From: JAUNKE01 sp041853585
GTDB lineage: Bacteria > Bacillota > Clostridia > Peptostreptococcales > Filifactoraceae
NCBI GenBank assembly: GCA_041853585.1
Contig: JBGZSM010000089.1
Span: 7,037 to 71,036 of the forward strand
Reading direction: 5' to 3'
DNA length: 64,000 bases
The position numbers were made by a program, and so were the translations under genes. Below are positions 43,942 through 54,000 of this stretch, in pieces (within the stretch, counting starts at the first letter, position 1; every line of letters starts with the position of its first letter). Below the pieces are notes generated by a model. The model ran no database searches, had not been told where the DNA came from, and was given only the letters and a program-made list of their open reading frames with translations.

Positions 43942-45761
43942 TATCTCTCCTCATTTTTCTTTGCAAAATGCGCCACGATGGCTTCGGCGACCGCTCTGTT
44001 CATTCCGTCCAGCTGAGCCAAAACTTCAACACTTTGTTTTTTAATATTCTCCACGCTGCCGAAAGTGCGCAACAGCATGAGCTTTCTCTTCTCGCCGACA
44101 CCTTTGATTTCATCGAGCTGAGAGCGAATCATCGATTTTTCTCTCGACTTGCGATGGTAGTTGATGGCGAAGCGATGCACCTCATTTTGAATTTCCGAAA
44201 GCAAACGAAACAATTTGCTGTTTTTCTTCACTTTATAATCCGAGTATTCATCCGTCAATCCTTCGGTTTGATGCTTATCGTTCTTAAACATCCCGAATAC
44301 GGGAATCGACACCGCATTTTGCTGCAATACTTTTTTGATAGTCGAAACATGTCCTTTCCCTCCGTCAAGCAAAATGATATCCGGAAAATCCCCTCTTTTG
44401 AGACGACGCTCAATCACTTCGGCGGTGGAGGCGTAATCGTCGGGTTTGCCCTCGGTATGCACGCGATACTTTCTATAATCCGACGGCGATTTTTTCCCGT
44501 CTTTAAAAACGACCTTGACGCCGACCGAATCCGCTCCGCCGATATTGGAAATATCATACGACTCGATGATTCGAATCGGAGAAACGCCGGTAATCTGCTC
44601 CAATTCGCCCAATGCATTTTGAGCATAGCTTTCTTTTCGCTGCCTTTTCAGCTCCAAAAATTTGAGCTGCTCCTGCGAATTCTTTTTTGCCAAAAGCAAA
44701 ATCTCTTTTTTCTTTCCGATTTTTGCAATTTGGACGAGCACCCTGCATTCATTCGCGTCGGACAGCGCATGGGACAATGCCGCGACATCTCCCGCTTCTT
44801 CTTCGACATAGATTTCTTTGGGAAGCGAAGGATTGTCCGTATAATACTGCATGATGAAGGACGGCAGCACCTCGCTCGCTTCTCCGATTTGCAAATCAAA
44901 ATCATAATGCTCTCTCGCAATCAGATTTCCGTCTTCATAAATTAAAATCGTAAATACGACTTTGGAATCGTCCTGAGCGAAAGAAATATAATGTTGGCTG
45001 TTGCGATATTTTTTGATGGAAACATTTTGCTTTTCACGCATCGTATTCAAATTATACAGCTTATCCCTAAGTTCCGCCGCATCTTCAAATCGCAGCTCGC
45101 TGACCGCCTGCTCGATTTTTTCTTTGTAAATCGCCTTGATTTTTTCATGATTGCCCTTGAGAAATTCAATCGCCGATTCCACATCTTTGTTATATTCTTC
45201 CTTTGAAATTTTCGATGCGCAAGGTGCGGAACAAATCCCGATATGATAATTCAAACAAGGCCTCTCCCCCGTCGCTATCGAGCGCTCGATATTTCGACTG
45301 CAATCACGAATCTTGAAAAATCGAAGGATGTCCTGCAAATATTTGTTCACCATCAACACATCGGTGTAGGGGCCGAAAAAAATTCCGTCCTTGTCCAATT
45401 TGTTTCGCGTCTTATAGACCTTTGGAAAATCCTCCTGCGTCACCTTGATATAAGGAAAGGATTTATCATCGCGCAACAAAATATTGTAAAAAGGTTTGTT
45501 CTTTTTAATGAGATTGTTCTCCAGCATCAGCGCTTCCATCTCATTGTTCGTGATGATATATTCAATGTCGTCAATATTGCTGACCATCGCCAGCACCTTG
45601 ATGTCTTTGATATTCTTGTTGAAATACTGACGAACTCTTTTTTTCAGCGAAATCGCCTTGCCTACATAAATAATGTCGCCGAAAGAATTTTTCATCAGAT
45701 AGACGCCGGGATTATCCGGCAATTTTTTCAAAATCGCACTTATATATTCATTACAACTCAT
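43941..45761 (-). CDS. uvrC: UvrABC system protein C
   Basis: 606 residues. The N-terminal GIY-YIG nuclease (GVYLMKN..IIYVGKA), the UvrB-binding UVR segment (about 205-240), the RNase H-like second nuclease (IESYDISNIGGADSVG; LLDGGKGH) and a C-terminal helix-hairpin-helix region (DEIKGVGEKRKLMLL) are all visible. It makes both incisions in nucleotide excision repair. It is divergent from leuS and overlaps hprK by 1 bp. Confidence 0.97.
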   Translation of the reverse strand: MSCNEYISAILKKLPDNPGVYLMKNSFGDIIYVGKAISLKKRVRQYFNKNIKDIKVLAMVSNIDDIEYIITNNEMEALMLENNLIKKNKPFYNILLRDDKSFPYIKVTQEDFPKVYKTRNKLDKDGIFFGPYTDVLMVNKYLQDILRFFKIRDCSRNIERSIATGERPCLNYHIGICSAPCASKISKEEYNKDVESAIEFLKGNHEKIKAIYKEKIEQAVSELRFEDAAELRDKLYNLNTMREKQNVSIKKYRNSQHYISFAQDDSKVVFTILIYEDGNLIAREHYDFDLQIGEASEVLPSFIMQYYTDNPSLPKEIYVEEEAGDVAALSHALSDANECRVLVQIAKIGKKKEILLLAKKNSQEQLKFLELKRQRKESYAQNALGELEQITGVSPIRIIESYDISNIGGADSVGVKVVFKDGKKSPSDYRKYRVHTEGKPDDYASTAEVIERRLKRGDFPDIILLDGGKGHVSTIKKVLQQNAVSIPVFGMFKNDKHQTEGLTDEYSDYKVKKNSKLFRLLSEIQNEVHRFAINYHRKSREKSMIRSQLDEIKGVGEKRKLMLLRTFGSVENIKKQSVEVLAQLDGMNRAVAEAIVAHFAKKNEER

Positions 45762-45809
45762 ACTTTCTCCTCATTCTTCAATATCATACCACAAATTTTG
45801 CCAAAATGC

Positions 45810-45838
45810 TTGATTTATATTGTAAAATATGCTATTAT
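45810..45838 (+). promoter_or_regulatory. Sigma-A promoter of the leuS T-box transcript
   Basis: TTGATT (45810-45815), a 17-bp spacer and TATTAT (45833-45838). Transcription should begin near 45845. Confidence 0.7.
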
Positions 45839-45844
45839 CTCTTG

Positions 45845-46054
45845 CAAAGCAATGAAAAGGAATAGTAGTCAAATTATATTTTTCAGAGAGTATCTGGTTG
45901 GTGCAAAGATATACTTATACTTGTCGAACTCGCCTTGGAGCTATGGATGCAAAACATTTATCGGGTGACTCCGTTATCGGTCTTTGAGTGGGTGCATTGC
46001 ACCAAATAAAGTGGTACCGCGAACTTCGTCTTTATATTGAGATGAAGTTTTTTT
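45845..46054 (+). promoter_or_regulatory. T-box leader (tRNA-Leu sensing) of leuS
   Basis: This leader has the T-box order. Stem I contains CAGAGAGTATCTGGTTGGTGCAA-type apical sequence, then GAACTCG, in which CTC is a likely leucine specifier. A stem III hairpin is GGTGC-ATT-GCACC (45991-46003). The T-box sequence AAAGTGGTACCGCGAA is at 46008-46023. A terminator, AACTTCGTCT (46022-46031) with AGATGAAGTT (46040-46049) plus seven T, overlaps the T-box bases. Uncharged tRNA-Leu should stabilise the antiterminator and allow leuS transcription. Confidence 0.92.
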
Positions 46055-46070
46055 GTTTTAGGAGGAATTT

Positions 46071-48479
46071 ATGAACTACAATCCAAATTTGATTGAAAAA
46101 AAATGGCAAAAAATTTGGGAAGACAACAAAACTTTCGAGGCGATAACCGGCTCGGAAAAACCTAAATTTTTTGCATTGGTCGAGTTTCCGTATCCATCGG
46201 GAGCCGGACTTCATGTCGGGCATATTCGTGCCTACTCATCCCTTGAAGTAATTTCAAGAAAACGCAGATTACAAGGCTACAATGTACTCTTTCCGATTGG
46301 ATGGGATGCATTCGGATTGCCGACTGAAAACTACGCAATGCAAACGGGACAGCATCCGCGCAAGGTGACCGATGATAATATAAAAATATTCTCCAGCCAG
46401 CTCAAGGCGACCGGATTTTCTTTTGACTGGAACAGAGAAATCGATACGACCGACGAAAACTTTTACAAATGGACGCAGTGGATTTTTCTACAATTATTCA
46501 AAAACGGCTTGGCATTCAAAAACAAAACCTTCGTCAACTTCTGCGAGCATGACAAAGTCGTTCTTGCCAACGAAGAATCGCAAAACGGAATCTGCGACCG
46601 CTGCGGAAATGAAGTCATCCAGCTTGAAAAAGATGTATGGTTTCTTAAAATTCGCGACTACGCCGACAAATTGCTTGACGAATTGCCATTCCTTGACTTC
46701 TTGCCGCGCATCAAGACGGAGCAGGAAAACTGGATAGGTCGCTCCTACGGCGCGGAAATTCATTTTGAAGTCAAAGACAGCGAGCAGAAAATCAATGTCT
46801 TTACCACCCGACCGGACACGCTCTACGGAACAACCTTTATGGTAATCGCTCCCGAGCATCCGATTTTAGAAGAAATGGCGGCAAAGATTCACAACATGGA
46901 TGCCATTGCCGAGTATCAGGCATTAGCAAAGAAAAAGACCGAATTCGACCGCGTGCAGATGGCAAAAGACAAGACCGGCGTATGCATCGACGGACTCAGC
47001 GTCATCAATCCCGTAACAAAAAAAGAAATGCCGATTTGGGTTTCCGACTATGTCATGATGGGATACGGTACCGGTGCGGTAATGGGTGTTCCGGGACATG
47101 ACGGCAGAGACTGGGAATTTGCCAAAAAATTCAACTTGCCGATCGTCGAAGTTATTGCCGGCGGAAATATTGAAGAAGGCGCATTCGACGACATCGACAA
47201 CGGCATCATCATCAACTCCGACATCATCAACGGAATGAAACCGCGTGAAGCCATCGAAAAAATGATCAACTATGCCGAGGAACAAGGCTTCGGAAAAAGA
47301 AAAGTCAACTACAAAATGAAGGATTGGGCATTCAATCGCCAGCGCTATTGGGGAGAACCGATTCCAATCATCCATTGTGAGCATTGCGGAATGATTCCCG
47401 TTCCGGAAGAAGAATTACCGGTAAAACTTCCTGTCGTCGATAACTATCATCCGACCGACACCGGAGAGTCGCCGCTCGCCAACATACCGGACTGGGTGAA
47501 TGTAAAATGTCCGAAATGCGGACAAGACGCCAAAAGAGAAACCGACACCATGCCGCAATGGGCAGGCTCCTCTTGGTACTTCCTACGCTACATGGATCCG
47601 CGCAATACGGAAAAATTGGCGTCCGATGAAAGTTTGAACTACTGGGGAATGGTCGATTGGTACAACGGCGGGATGGAGCATGTCACCCGTCACTTGATTT
47701 ACTCAAGATTTTGGCATCGATTCTTATACGACATCGGCGTCGTGCCGTTCAAAGAGCCTTATGCAAAACGAACTGCGCAGGGACTTATTCTCGGTGGAGA
47801 CGGCGAAAAAATGTCCAAGTCACGCGGCAATGTCATCAATCCGAACGAAATTATCGAATCCTATGGCGCCGACACGCTTCGAACCTATATGATGTTCATC
47901 GGAGAATACGAAAAAGCAGCCGTATGGTCCGATGCGAGCCTTCGAGGCTGTAAGCGATTCTTAGATAGAGTTTGGAAATTGCAGGAAATTGTCACCGATG
48001 AAAATAAATACTCCGACAAACATACCTCATTGATGCACAAGACGATTAAAAAAGTGAGTTTGGATATTGAAGCGATGAAATTCAACACCGCCATCGCCGC
48101 ACTCATGTCGGCAATCAACGAATTCTACGACGACGGATTCGTGACCAAGGCGGAGCTTCAAACATTCATCACCCTGCTTTATCCGATTGCGCCGCATATC
48201 ACCGAAGAAATTTGGCAGCTACAAAACTTCGGCGGCATGCTCAACCAAAGCGATTGGCCACAGTGGGATGAAGAAAAAACCATCGACGATGTCATCGAAA
48301 TTCCAATTCAAATCAACGGAAAAATGCGAGGAAAAATTTCGGTGCCGAAAGATTCCGATGTCAATCTTGCCAAAGAAGAAATGAAAAAAGACGATAGAAT
48401 CAATCAATTCTTGGAAGGCAAGACGATTGTAAAAGAAATCTTCGTACCGGGAAAAATCTTCAATATCGTCGTAAAATAA
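46071..48479 (+). CDS. leuS: Leucyl-tRNA synthetase
   Basis: 802 residues, class I. The HIGH motif is HVGH in YPSGAGLHVGHIRAY, the KMSKS motif is intact (GEKMSKSRGN), and the CP1 editing domain (TTRPDTLYGTTF; GTGAVMGVPGHDGRD) is present, as are Cys pairs CDRCGNE and CPKCGQ of zinc-binding modules. It charges and proofreads tRNA-Leu. AGGAGG lies before the ATG. Expression is controlled by the T-box leader. Confidence 0.97.
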   Translation: MNYNPNLIEKKWQKIWEDNKTFEAITGSEKPKFFALVEFPYPSGAGLHVGHIRAYSSLEVISRKRRLQGYNVLFPIGWDAFGLPTENYAMQTGQHPRKVTDDNIKIFSSQLKATGFSFDWNREIDTTDENFYKWTQWIFLQLFKNGLAFKNKTFVNFCEHDKVVLANEESQNGICDRCGNEVIQLEKDVWFLKIRDYADKLLDELPFLDFLPRIKTEQENWIGRSYGAEIHFEVKDSEQKINVFTTRPDTLYGTTFMVIAPEHPILEEMAAKIHNMDAIAEYQALAKKKTEFDRVQMAKDKTGVCIDGLSVINPVTKKEMPIWVSDYVMMGYGTGAVMGVPGHDGRDWEFAKKFNLPIVEVIAGGNIEEGAFDDIDNGIIINSDIINGMKPREAIEKMINYAEEQGFGKRKVNYKMKDWAFNRQRYWGEPIPIIHCEHCGMIPVPEEELPVKLPVVDNYHPTDTGESPLANIPDWVNVKCPKCGQDAKRETDTMPQWAGSSWYFLRYMDPRNTEKLASDESLNYWGMVDWYNGGMEHVTRHLIYSRFWHRFLYDIGVVPFKEPYAKRTAQGLILGGDGEKMSKSRGNVINPNEIIESYGADTLRTYMMFIGEYEKAAVWSDASLRGCKRFLDRVWKLQEIVTDENKYSDKHTSLMHKTIKKVSLDIEAMKFNTAIAALMSAINEFYDDGFVTKAELQTFITLLYPIAPHITEEIWQLQNFGGMLNQSDWPQWDEEKTIDDVIEIPIQINGKMRGKISVPKDSDVNLAKEEMKKDDRINQFLEGKTIVKEIFVPGKIFNIVVK

Positions 48480-48493
48480 AACAAATAAAATTC

Positions 48494-48527
48494 AAAAAGG
48501 TTGCGGGAATCTCCCCCAACCTTTTTT
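48494..48527 (+). terminator. Rho-independent terminator after leuS
   Basis: AAAAAGGTTG with CAACCTTTTTT, extended inside by CGGG/CCCC pairs. It works on both strands by sequence and also lies past the convergent 181-aa gene. Confidence 0.85.
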
Positions 48528-48541
48528 ATACATTCATCTCA

Positions 48542-49087
48542 TCAACTTCCTTTTGAAAATAATATCTCCATTTCATCCGTCGTCGCTCCGTTGATTCGCT
48601 TTAACAGTAATGGTAAAATGCTTTTTGTTACTTTTTCAAAAACAAGTTTACTCGAACCGATATAAGCATGAGCCGCTACATTAAAAAACAGCTTTCCCGA
48701 TGGAAAATCAGAACTTTGCATAAGAATTTGCTTTGATGCGGACAATACGGATTCAGCATATTCACTCGGCAATCCCCAAAATATTGTATCATTTATCATG
48801 CGCTCTTTTTCCAACGGACAACTCATCTTATCCAATAATATTTCAACTTCCAATCGATTGGCATTGGTTGAGATAAATCTTGCACCTAATAAAGCATAAT
48901 TGCTTGCATGTCGTCTTTCAGAAAATACTTCCATTACAATATCGATACAAATATCTTTTGTTGATACGGTCTTTCTCCCAATCGGCAAATAAAATTCTGT
49001 TTTTGTTTTCATGTTCTTTTCAATCGGATAGATAAAATCGTCTATCCAAAGGTTTGCAGTATAAAAATCATTTTTCAATCGAAACAT
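48542..49087 (-). CDS. Unrecognised 181-aa protein, immunity-like by position
   Basis: A soluble protein with no signal peptide or membrane helix. I recognise no family. It is the last gene of the RHS toxin locus and has its own promoter inside the repeated cassette (TTGATT 49183-49178, 17 bp, TAATAT 49160-49155). GGAGAG lies before the ATG. Small soluble proteins lined up behind an RHS toxin are usually immunity proteins, kept sometimes without the matching toxin tip; that is inference here. Confidence 0.5.
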   Translation of the reverse strand: MFRLKNDFYTANLWIDDFIYPIEKNMKTKTEFYLPIGRKTVSTKDICIDIVMEVFSERRHASNYALLGARFISTNANRLEVEILLDKMSCPLEKERMINDTIFWGLPSEYAESVLSASKQILMQSSDFPSGKLFFNVAAHAYIGSSKLVFEKVTKSILPLLLKRINGATTDEMEILFSKGS

Positions 49088-49102
49088 CTCTCCAAATTTC
49101 CT

Positions 49103-49230
49103 CTTATGTATTGTAAATTTATAGTTTTTCTTCTCGTGATTTTCTCTAATTTTAATATTAGACTATATTCCCCACGAAATCAATATCGGATTAAAAAAAT
49201 CCCTAAGGTTTTCATCAAAGGGATTTTTGT
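49103..49230 (-). repeat. Direct repeat, copy 1 (terminator plus promoter cassette)
   Basis: 128 bp, about 94% identical to 50299-50427 by eye. On the minus strand it contains first a terminator (AAAAATCCCT with AGGGATTTTT) for the 174-aa gene and then a promoter (TTGATT, 17 bp, TAATAT) for the 181-aa gene. Confidence 0.9.
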
Positions 49231-49233
49231 TTT

Positions 49234-49758
49234 TTATTCTTTCGATGTATTCTTTTCCTCCTGTTCCTTATGCCATGCTTCAACTCTTATATTATCTTCG
49301 TAGAGGTCAACGGCATTAGGAACTTTTTGATGAATTCTTTCAACCAGCTTATCATCTGAGCTGATTACTAAAGTCAACATCCCATCCCAAGGAACAATTT
49401 CAATTACAGCGTGGGGATGTTGCATGGTGATTGGATTTCCCCAAATTTCTCCATTATCTCTTGAATACGGATATTCATATTTCAAAATTTCTTCCAGCGG
49501 AACATCTTTTGGAATAGCCGACAACACTCCCCAAACCCACAGCGCATCGTCCGCTTTTAAAGATCTTGCCAGTTCTTCGCCTGTTAAAAAACAATATTCC
49601 TCTTGGTTAAATATTCCAATGTTTTTGTATTTCAAATATGCAATATCCTCGCAGATAATAAACCAGTTATATTCTAACTCTTCGCCATCCATCAAGTTAA
49701 AAAGACTTTTTACATTGGCGGATATCATATCATTATTATCAATGATCAAACCTTTCAT
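49234..49758 (-). CDS. Unrecognised 174-aa protein, possibly DUF2691-like, immunity candidate
   Basis: A soluble acidic protein. The pattern MKGL at the start, a YNWFI strand, a GEEL helix and a late CIVI/IEIVPWDG strand reminds me of the DUF2691 group, but this is from memory and weak. It shares a transcript with the 169-aa membrane protein upstream (20-bp gap), driven by the promoter in repeat copy 2 and stopped by the terminator in copy 1. A role as immunity or accessory factor is inferred from place only. Confidence 0.5.
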   Translation of the reverse strand: MKGLIIDNNDMISANVKSLFNLMDGEELEYNWFIICEDIAYLKYKNIGIFNQEEYCFLTGEELARSLKADDALWVWGVLSAIPKDVPLEEILKYEYPYSRDNGEIWGNPITMQHPHAVIEIVPWDGMLTLVISSDDKLVERIHQKVPNAVDLYEDNIRVEAWHKEQEEKNTSKE

Positions 49759-49778
49759 CTGCTCACTTCTCCTGTTTT

Positions 49779-50288
49779 CTACTCCTTACTTCTTGTAAAA
49801 AAATTTTTTACTTGTTCGATGCGCCATCGGTTCATCTCTTTTCTCGCTTCTGCCTTCTCCAGTTCTATATAGATTTCCGGGTCGATTTGAATATGAGGGT
49901 ATTTTTCTTCGCAGATTCTCACTGTGCTTTGTATAAATTCTTCATGATTTTGAAAGAATCTAGAAGAACCTGTCAAAAATTTTTTTCTGCTTAAAAATGA
50001 AACCCCAAAAACACTTGGATGCATCAACATGATTAACTCAATTTCATTCCATCGAACCAGTTTAACTTTTAAAGGAAATGTTTCTTCTTTTATTCCTTCA
50101 TCATCAATATATCTTTTTGTTACAAAAGAGATATATATTGCCAAAAGACCAACGAAAAAATTTATTGTTCCTAAAATTCTATACCCAAAATCAAGCTTAT
50201 TGCTGCTCGCAATCAAATAACATATTCCCGTAATGATAAAACAACATGCTTTATATCGAAAACCCGGACCATAATATTTTCTTTCCAC
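49779..50288 (-). CDS. Small membrane protein of the RHS locus, 169 aa
   Basis: Two adjacent hydrophobic helices (about residues 12-30 and 36-55), then a soluble tail of about 110 residues, a pattern seen in membrane proteins of PH-like fold, though I claim no family. I chose GTG 50288 because AAGGGG lies 7 bases upstream and because the promoter at 50379-50351 puts the transcript start near 50344; the longer frame from 50351 would start inside the promoter. The first gene of a two-gene unit in the immunity region. Confidence 0.5.
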   Translation of the reverse strand: MERKYYGPGFRYKACCFIITGICYLIASSNKLDFGYRILGTINFFVGLLAIYISFVTKRYIDDEGIKEETFPLKVKLVRWNEIELIMLMHPSVFGVSFLSRKKFLTGSSRFFQNHEEFIQSTVRICEEKYPHIQIDPEIYIELEKAEARKEMNRWRIEQVKNFFTRSKE

Positions 50289-50298
50289 TCTTTCACCC

Positions 50299-50427
50299 CT
50301 TATGTATTGTAAATGTATAGTCTTTCTTCTCTTGATTTTCTCTGATTTCAATATTAGACTATATTCCCCACGAAATCAATATCGGATTAGAAAAAATCCC
50401 TAAGGTTTTCACCAAAGGGATTTTTGT
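50299..50427 (-). repeat. Direct repeat, copy 2 (terminator plus promoter cassette)
   Basis: 129 bp, the partner of 49103-49230. On the minus strand the terminator ends the RHS-201-aa transcript and the promoter (TTGATT 50379-50374, 17 bp, TAATAT 50356-50351) drives the next two genes. Differences are about 8 positions including one indel. Confidence 0.9.
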
Positions 50428-50435
50428 CAGCTGTA

Positions 50436-51041
50436 TTAGAGGCAAGATTTTATATATTTATTTTCCCATACTTCAAATAGGTCGAATAAAGCCATTTCAT
50501 TTCTTTCGCCATCAACCAGCTTCAAAGTCCGAACATGTAACAACCTTGAAGGATCCATTATCATTTTATTTCTGAAAAATCCTTTCAGTATCGGTCTATT
50601 ATAATAGACATAGCTTTTTCCTCCAAGAAATACATCCCATTTCAGTATTTGAGGATAATATTTCAAAAAACATTCTGCAAAATACATTGCCATATCTATG
50701 ACGGAAATCGACAACCACAAAGGTGTAACTTTTTTGTCTGATAAAAACTCCCAAGTAAATTCAGGATTCATAGCACGCTTTTTATCAAATTCTTCTTCTG
50801 TCAATTCTACAATCTCTGCATTATTCATATACCATTTCCAAATCGGTATGAGCGATTCTTTGCTGTAATCAAAATCTTCTTTTTTTCCACCGTCGAGTTC
50901 TTCGTAAAATCGGCTCAATTGCTCTATTCTGCTCGGGATTTGTGATATATAATACCGAAAATACTCTTTCGCTTCTTCTTTGGTCAGCTGCTGAATGCCC
51001 TTTTCACGAATTAACGGGTAAGTCATATATTGATAATTCAT
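50436..51041 (-). CDS. Putative immunity protein for the RHS toxin, 201 aa
   Basis: A soluble protein rich in Tyr and Trp, with KEEAKEYFRYYISQIPSRIEQL near the start and a WKWYMNNAEIVELTEEEF stretch that recur, as I recall, in small proteins beside polymorphic toxins. It starts 12 bp after the RHS stop and is the only small gene on the same transcript before a terminator, the usual position of the cognate immunity gene. AGGAG precedes the ATG. The pairing is inferred from position. Confidence 0.6.
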   Translation of the reverse strand: MNYQYMTYPLIREKGIQQLTKEEAKEYFRYYISQIPSRIEQLSRFYEELDGGKKEDFDYSKESLIPIWKWYMNNAEIVELTEEEFDKKRAMNPEFTWEFLSDKKVTPLWLSISVIDMAMYFAECFLKYYPQILKWDVFLGGKSYVYYNRPILKGFFRNKMIMDPSRLLHVRTLKLVDGERNEMALFDLFEVWENKYIKSCL

Positions 51042-51053
51042 ATTGCATCCTCC

Positions 51054-54000
51054 TTAATCATGTATAATATATGGTATTCCATGTTGCTCTAAAAACTCAA
51101 ATAGTCTTTTTGAACCTCCAATTTTTTTTGTATTAGCACTTCTAAAAAAGTGCCACACTACACCCTTTACATCATCATTTTCTAAAAGCTCAAGATCTTT
51201 AAGGATTTGTTTTTCTATTCTTGAACTAAACTCTTGGTATCCCATTTTAGACTCATGCGCTATGTTATCTGTGTCAACAACATCAATTATTCTTGGTCCC
51301 ATACTTGTTGTCATTCTTTTTTGGGTTTCTAATACATTATCACTTTTAATAATTTCTTTTGCAAGATATTCTTCCGCCTCAGCTCCTGTTGTAAAACTTG
51401 GAGTTGGCGTACTTGGCGGTGGAGCGTTCGGTGTTGACGCCTCTGAATCTCCCAACGGAACATCCAGATTTGTGGCTGCTAAAAAACTTGCAAAAACAAG
51501 TGACGAGGATATCGAAATTCCTTGTCTCTCTTTCCAATTTTGCCAATACTCTTCATCGCTCATGCCGTTCATATATACCGTATCTCCACTCACTGCAGTA
51601 TATATTCCTTCGGCAGAAGTTGTAAAAACACCTACCCCCGGTACAATGCACATTCCATCTTTTACAACAAATAAACCTTGAGTCGCACCGCCCCAAATCT
51701 TTGCTTCCAATTCAGCCTTTTTAGCTTCTGCACTGTATTTAAGATATAGTGCTTGTGCAGCGTTTCCTTGTCTTGGGTCTTGACAATTTCTGGCAATCTC
51801 CCACAATTGTTCTTCCGTCATATCTCGAAGCATTTGTTGTGCGGTTTTTTCATCTCGTACTTTCGACGGCTTCGATGGTACGGACGATTTCTTTTGCTCA
51901 TTTTTTTTCGTTGGTTTTGGTTTTTTCCATTTGCCGTATCCGGTGTGTTCGTGGGCAGCCATCTCTGCAAACATCCCCGTCGGGTCGATGTATTTCATCG
52001 GGTTGCCTTCGACATACGCATAGCGGTTGAGACTTCGGATGTCCGATAGATTCCCCATCAGGATGTCTTGTCCTAAAAATCTTTTGCTATTCGGGTCGTA
52101 ATATCTCGCTCGCATGTAGAGCAGTTTGGTTTTATCCGTCTGGATTCCATATTTTCCGCTGTACTGATAGACGGTATCTTCGCCTTGATGAGCCAGCACT
52201 TGTCCGTACGGGTCGTAGCTATATCTTACCTTTACTTCTCCCTGTTCGTCGGTGAGTAATATGGTATTGCCTTGTTGGTCATAATGATAGCTTCGATATG
52301 CTTTTCCAATACTTTGTTTCGGATTTGCCGATTGGATTTGTCGGTTGATGATGTTGGTTCCAATGTCGTTGCTTATTGTCTCTTGTCCAATCAGTCCGTT
52401 TCCATAGACATACCAAGTGGTTTTTGCTCCTTGTCTCTCTTTGAGGACTCTCGGCAAGCCGTTTTCTTTGTCGATGCTGTAATGGGTGGTTTGTCCTTCT
52501 TCGATTTTTGTTATTCGTGCATTTTCCGCATCGTAGGTGTAGCTGTTTTCTCCGACGGCGATGAGTCGGTTGCGTTGGTCATATTTCAGCGCATAGCTTT
52601 TTCCTTGGCTGTGATAGCTCAGCGGATTGCCCTCAGCATCGTAGGATATATTTTTTCCGTCTTGGTTTGTCAGTTGGTCGTAGTTGTAGCTGTAAGTTTG
52701 TGTTTGTGCTTTTCCGATTTGTATTTTATCGGTACTTGTTCGGCGGATGATATTTCCTTGGGCATCGTACGCCATTTCGTAGCGAAGCAGAATATTTCCC
52801 TTGGCATCGACATCGAGCAGCTCGAGGATTCGATTGTTTGCATCGTAAGTGATGGTTTTCGTGCTGCCGTTTGGTCTTTGCTCGCTTGTTTCTCGTCCGC
52901 GCACATCGTAGGTGTAGCTTGTAACTCTACTGTTCCAATCGGTGACGGTTAGAATATTTCCGCTTGCATCGTAAGTGTAATGCACCGCTTTGGCATCGCT
53001 GTTTTCTTTTGCAGGGTAATGGAGTGTCTTGAGATTACCGACTTCATCATAGATGTAGCGGATGATTTCTCCATTTTGGTCGATGACTTTGCTCACTCGA
53101 TTCAGCGCATCGTATTCTCTTTTTATAACCCCTTGGCTGTTTTGGACTTCTAAAATATTTCCGTTGGCGTCATATCGATAGGTGGTTTTTTCTTTTTCTT
53201 CTTTCTGCTCAATCACTCGACCGAGTTTGTCGTAAAGAAGATTGGTTTTTTGTCCTTTTGCGTTTTCGATGCTTTGAAGTAGATTTTTTGCATTGTAAGT
53301 GAACTTGGTTGTTTTTGTTCCCTGTGCCATCTGTTCACTTTGGGTGATGAGATTGCCTCGGGTATCATAACCAAATTCGATGCTTCGTTCTTTCGGGTCG
53401 ATGATTTGTTTGATTAGTCCGGCTTCGTCGTAGGTCTGCGTCGCTTTTTGTTTGTCTTTTCCGGATTGTGTTTGGATCAAACGACCTTCTTTGTCATATC
53501 CGTAAAGGGTTTCTTTTCCGTTTGGCTCGGTTATTTTGCTGAGCGTACCGGTCGGATTGTATTCGTACTTGGTCGTATTGCCATCCGCATCTTGTTCTGA
53601 GCTCAAATAACCTTTGTTGTTGTAGCTGAGTGTTCGAATCGTGCCGATGCTGTCACTTACTTTGACTACTTCACCAAATGCGTTATACTCATAAAGGGTA
53701 TGGTTTCCAAGCGGAGAAATGCTCTCGATGAGTTCTCCTGCTTTGTTGTATTGGTGGATGGTCTCGTTGCCTGCCGCATCCGTTTCGCGAATCACATTGC
53801 CGAGTGAATCGTAGACGAAAGAAACTTTGTTCCCGAGTGTATTTTGAATCTCAATCAAATTTCCACTCGGTGAATACACAAAACTTGTCTTATTTCCGTT
53901 TTTGTCAATCTGTGCAATTTTTCTTCCGACAGCATCGTACTCGTATGAAACCGCATGCTTGTATGGGTCGGTGATGCTGCTGATTTGACCGGTCGGCGTA

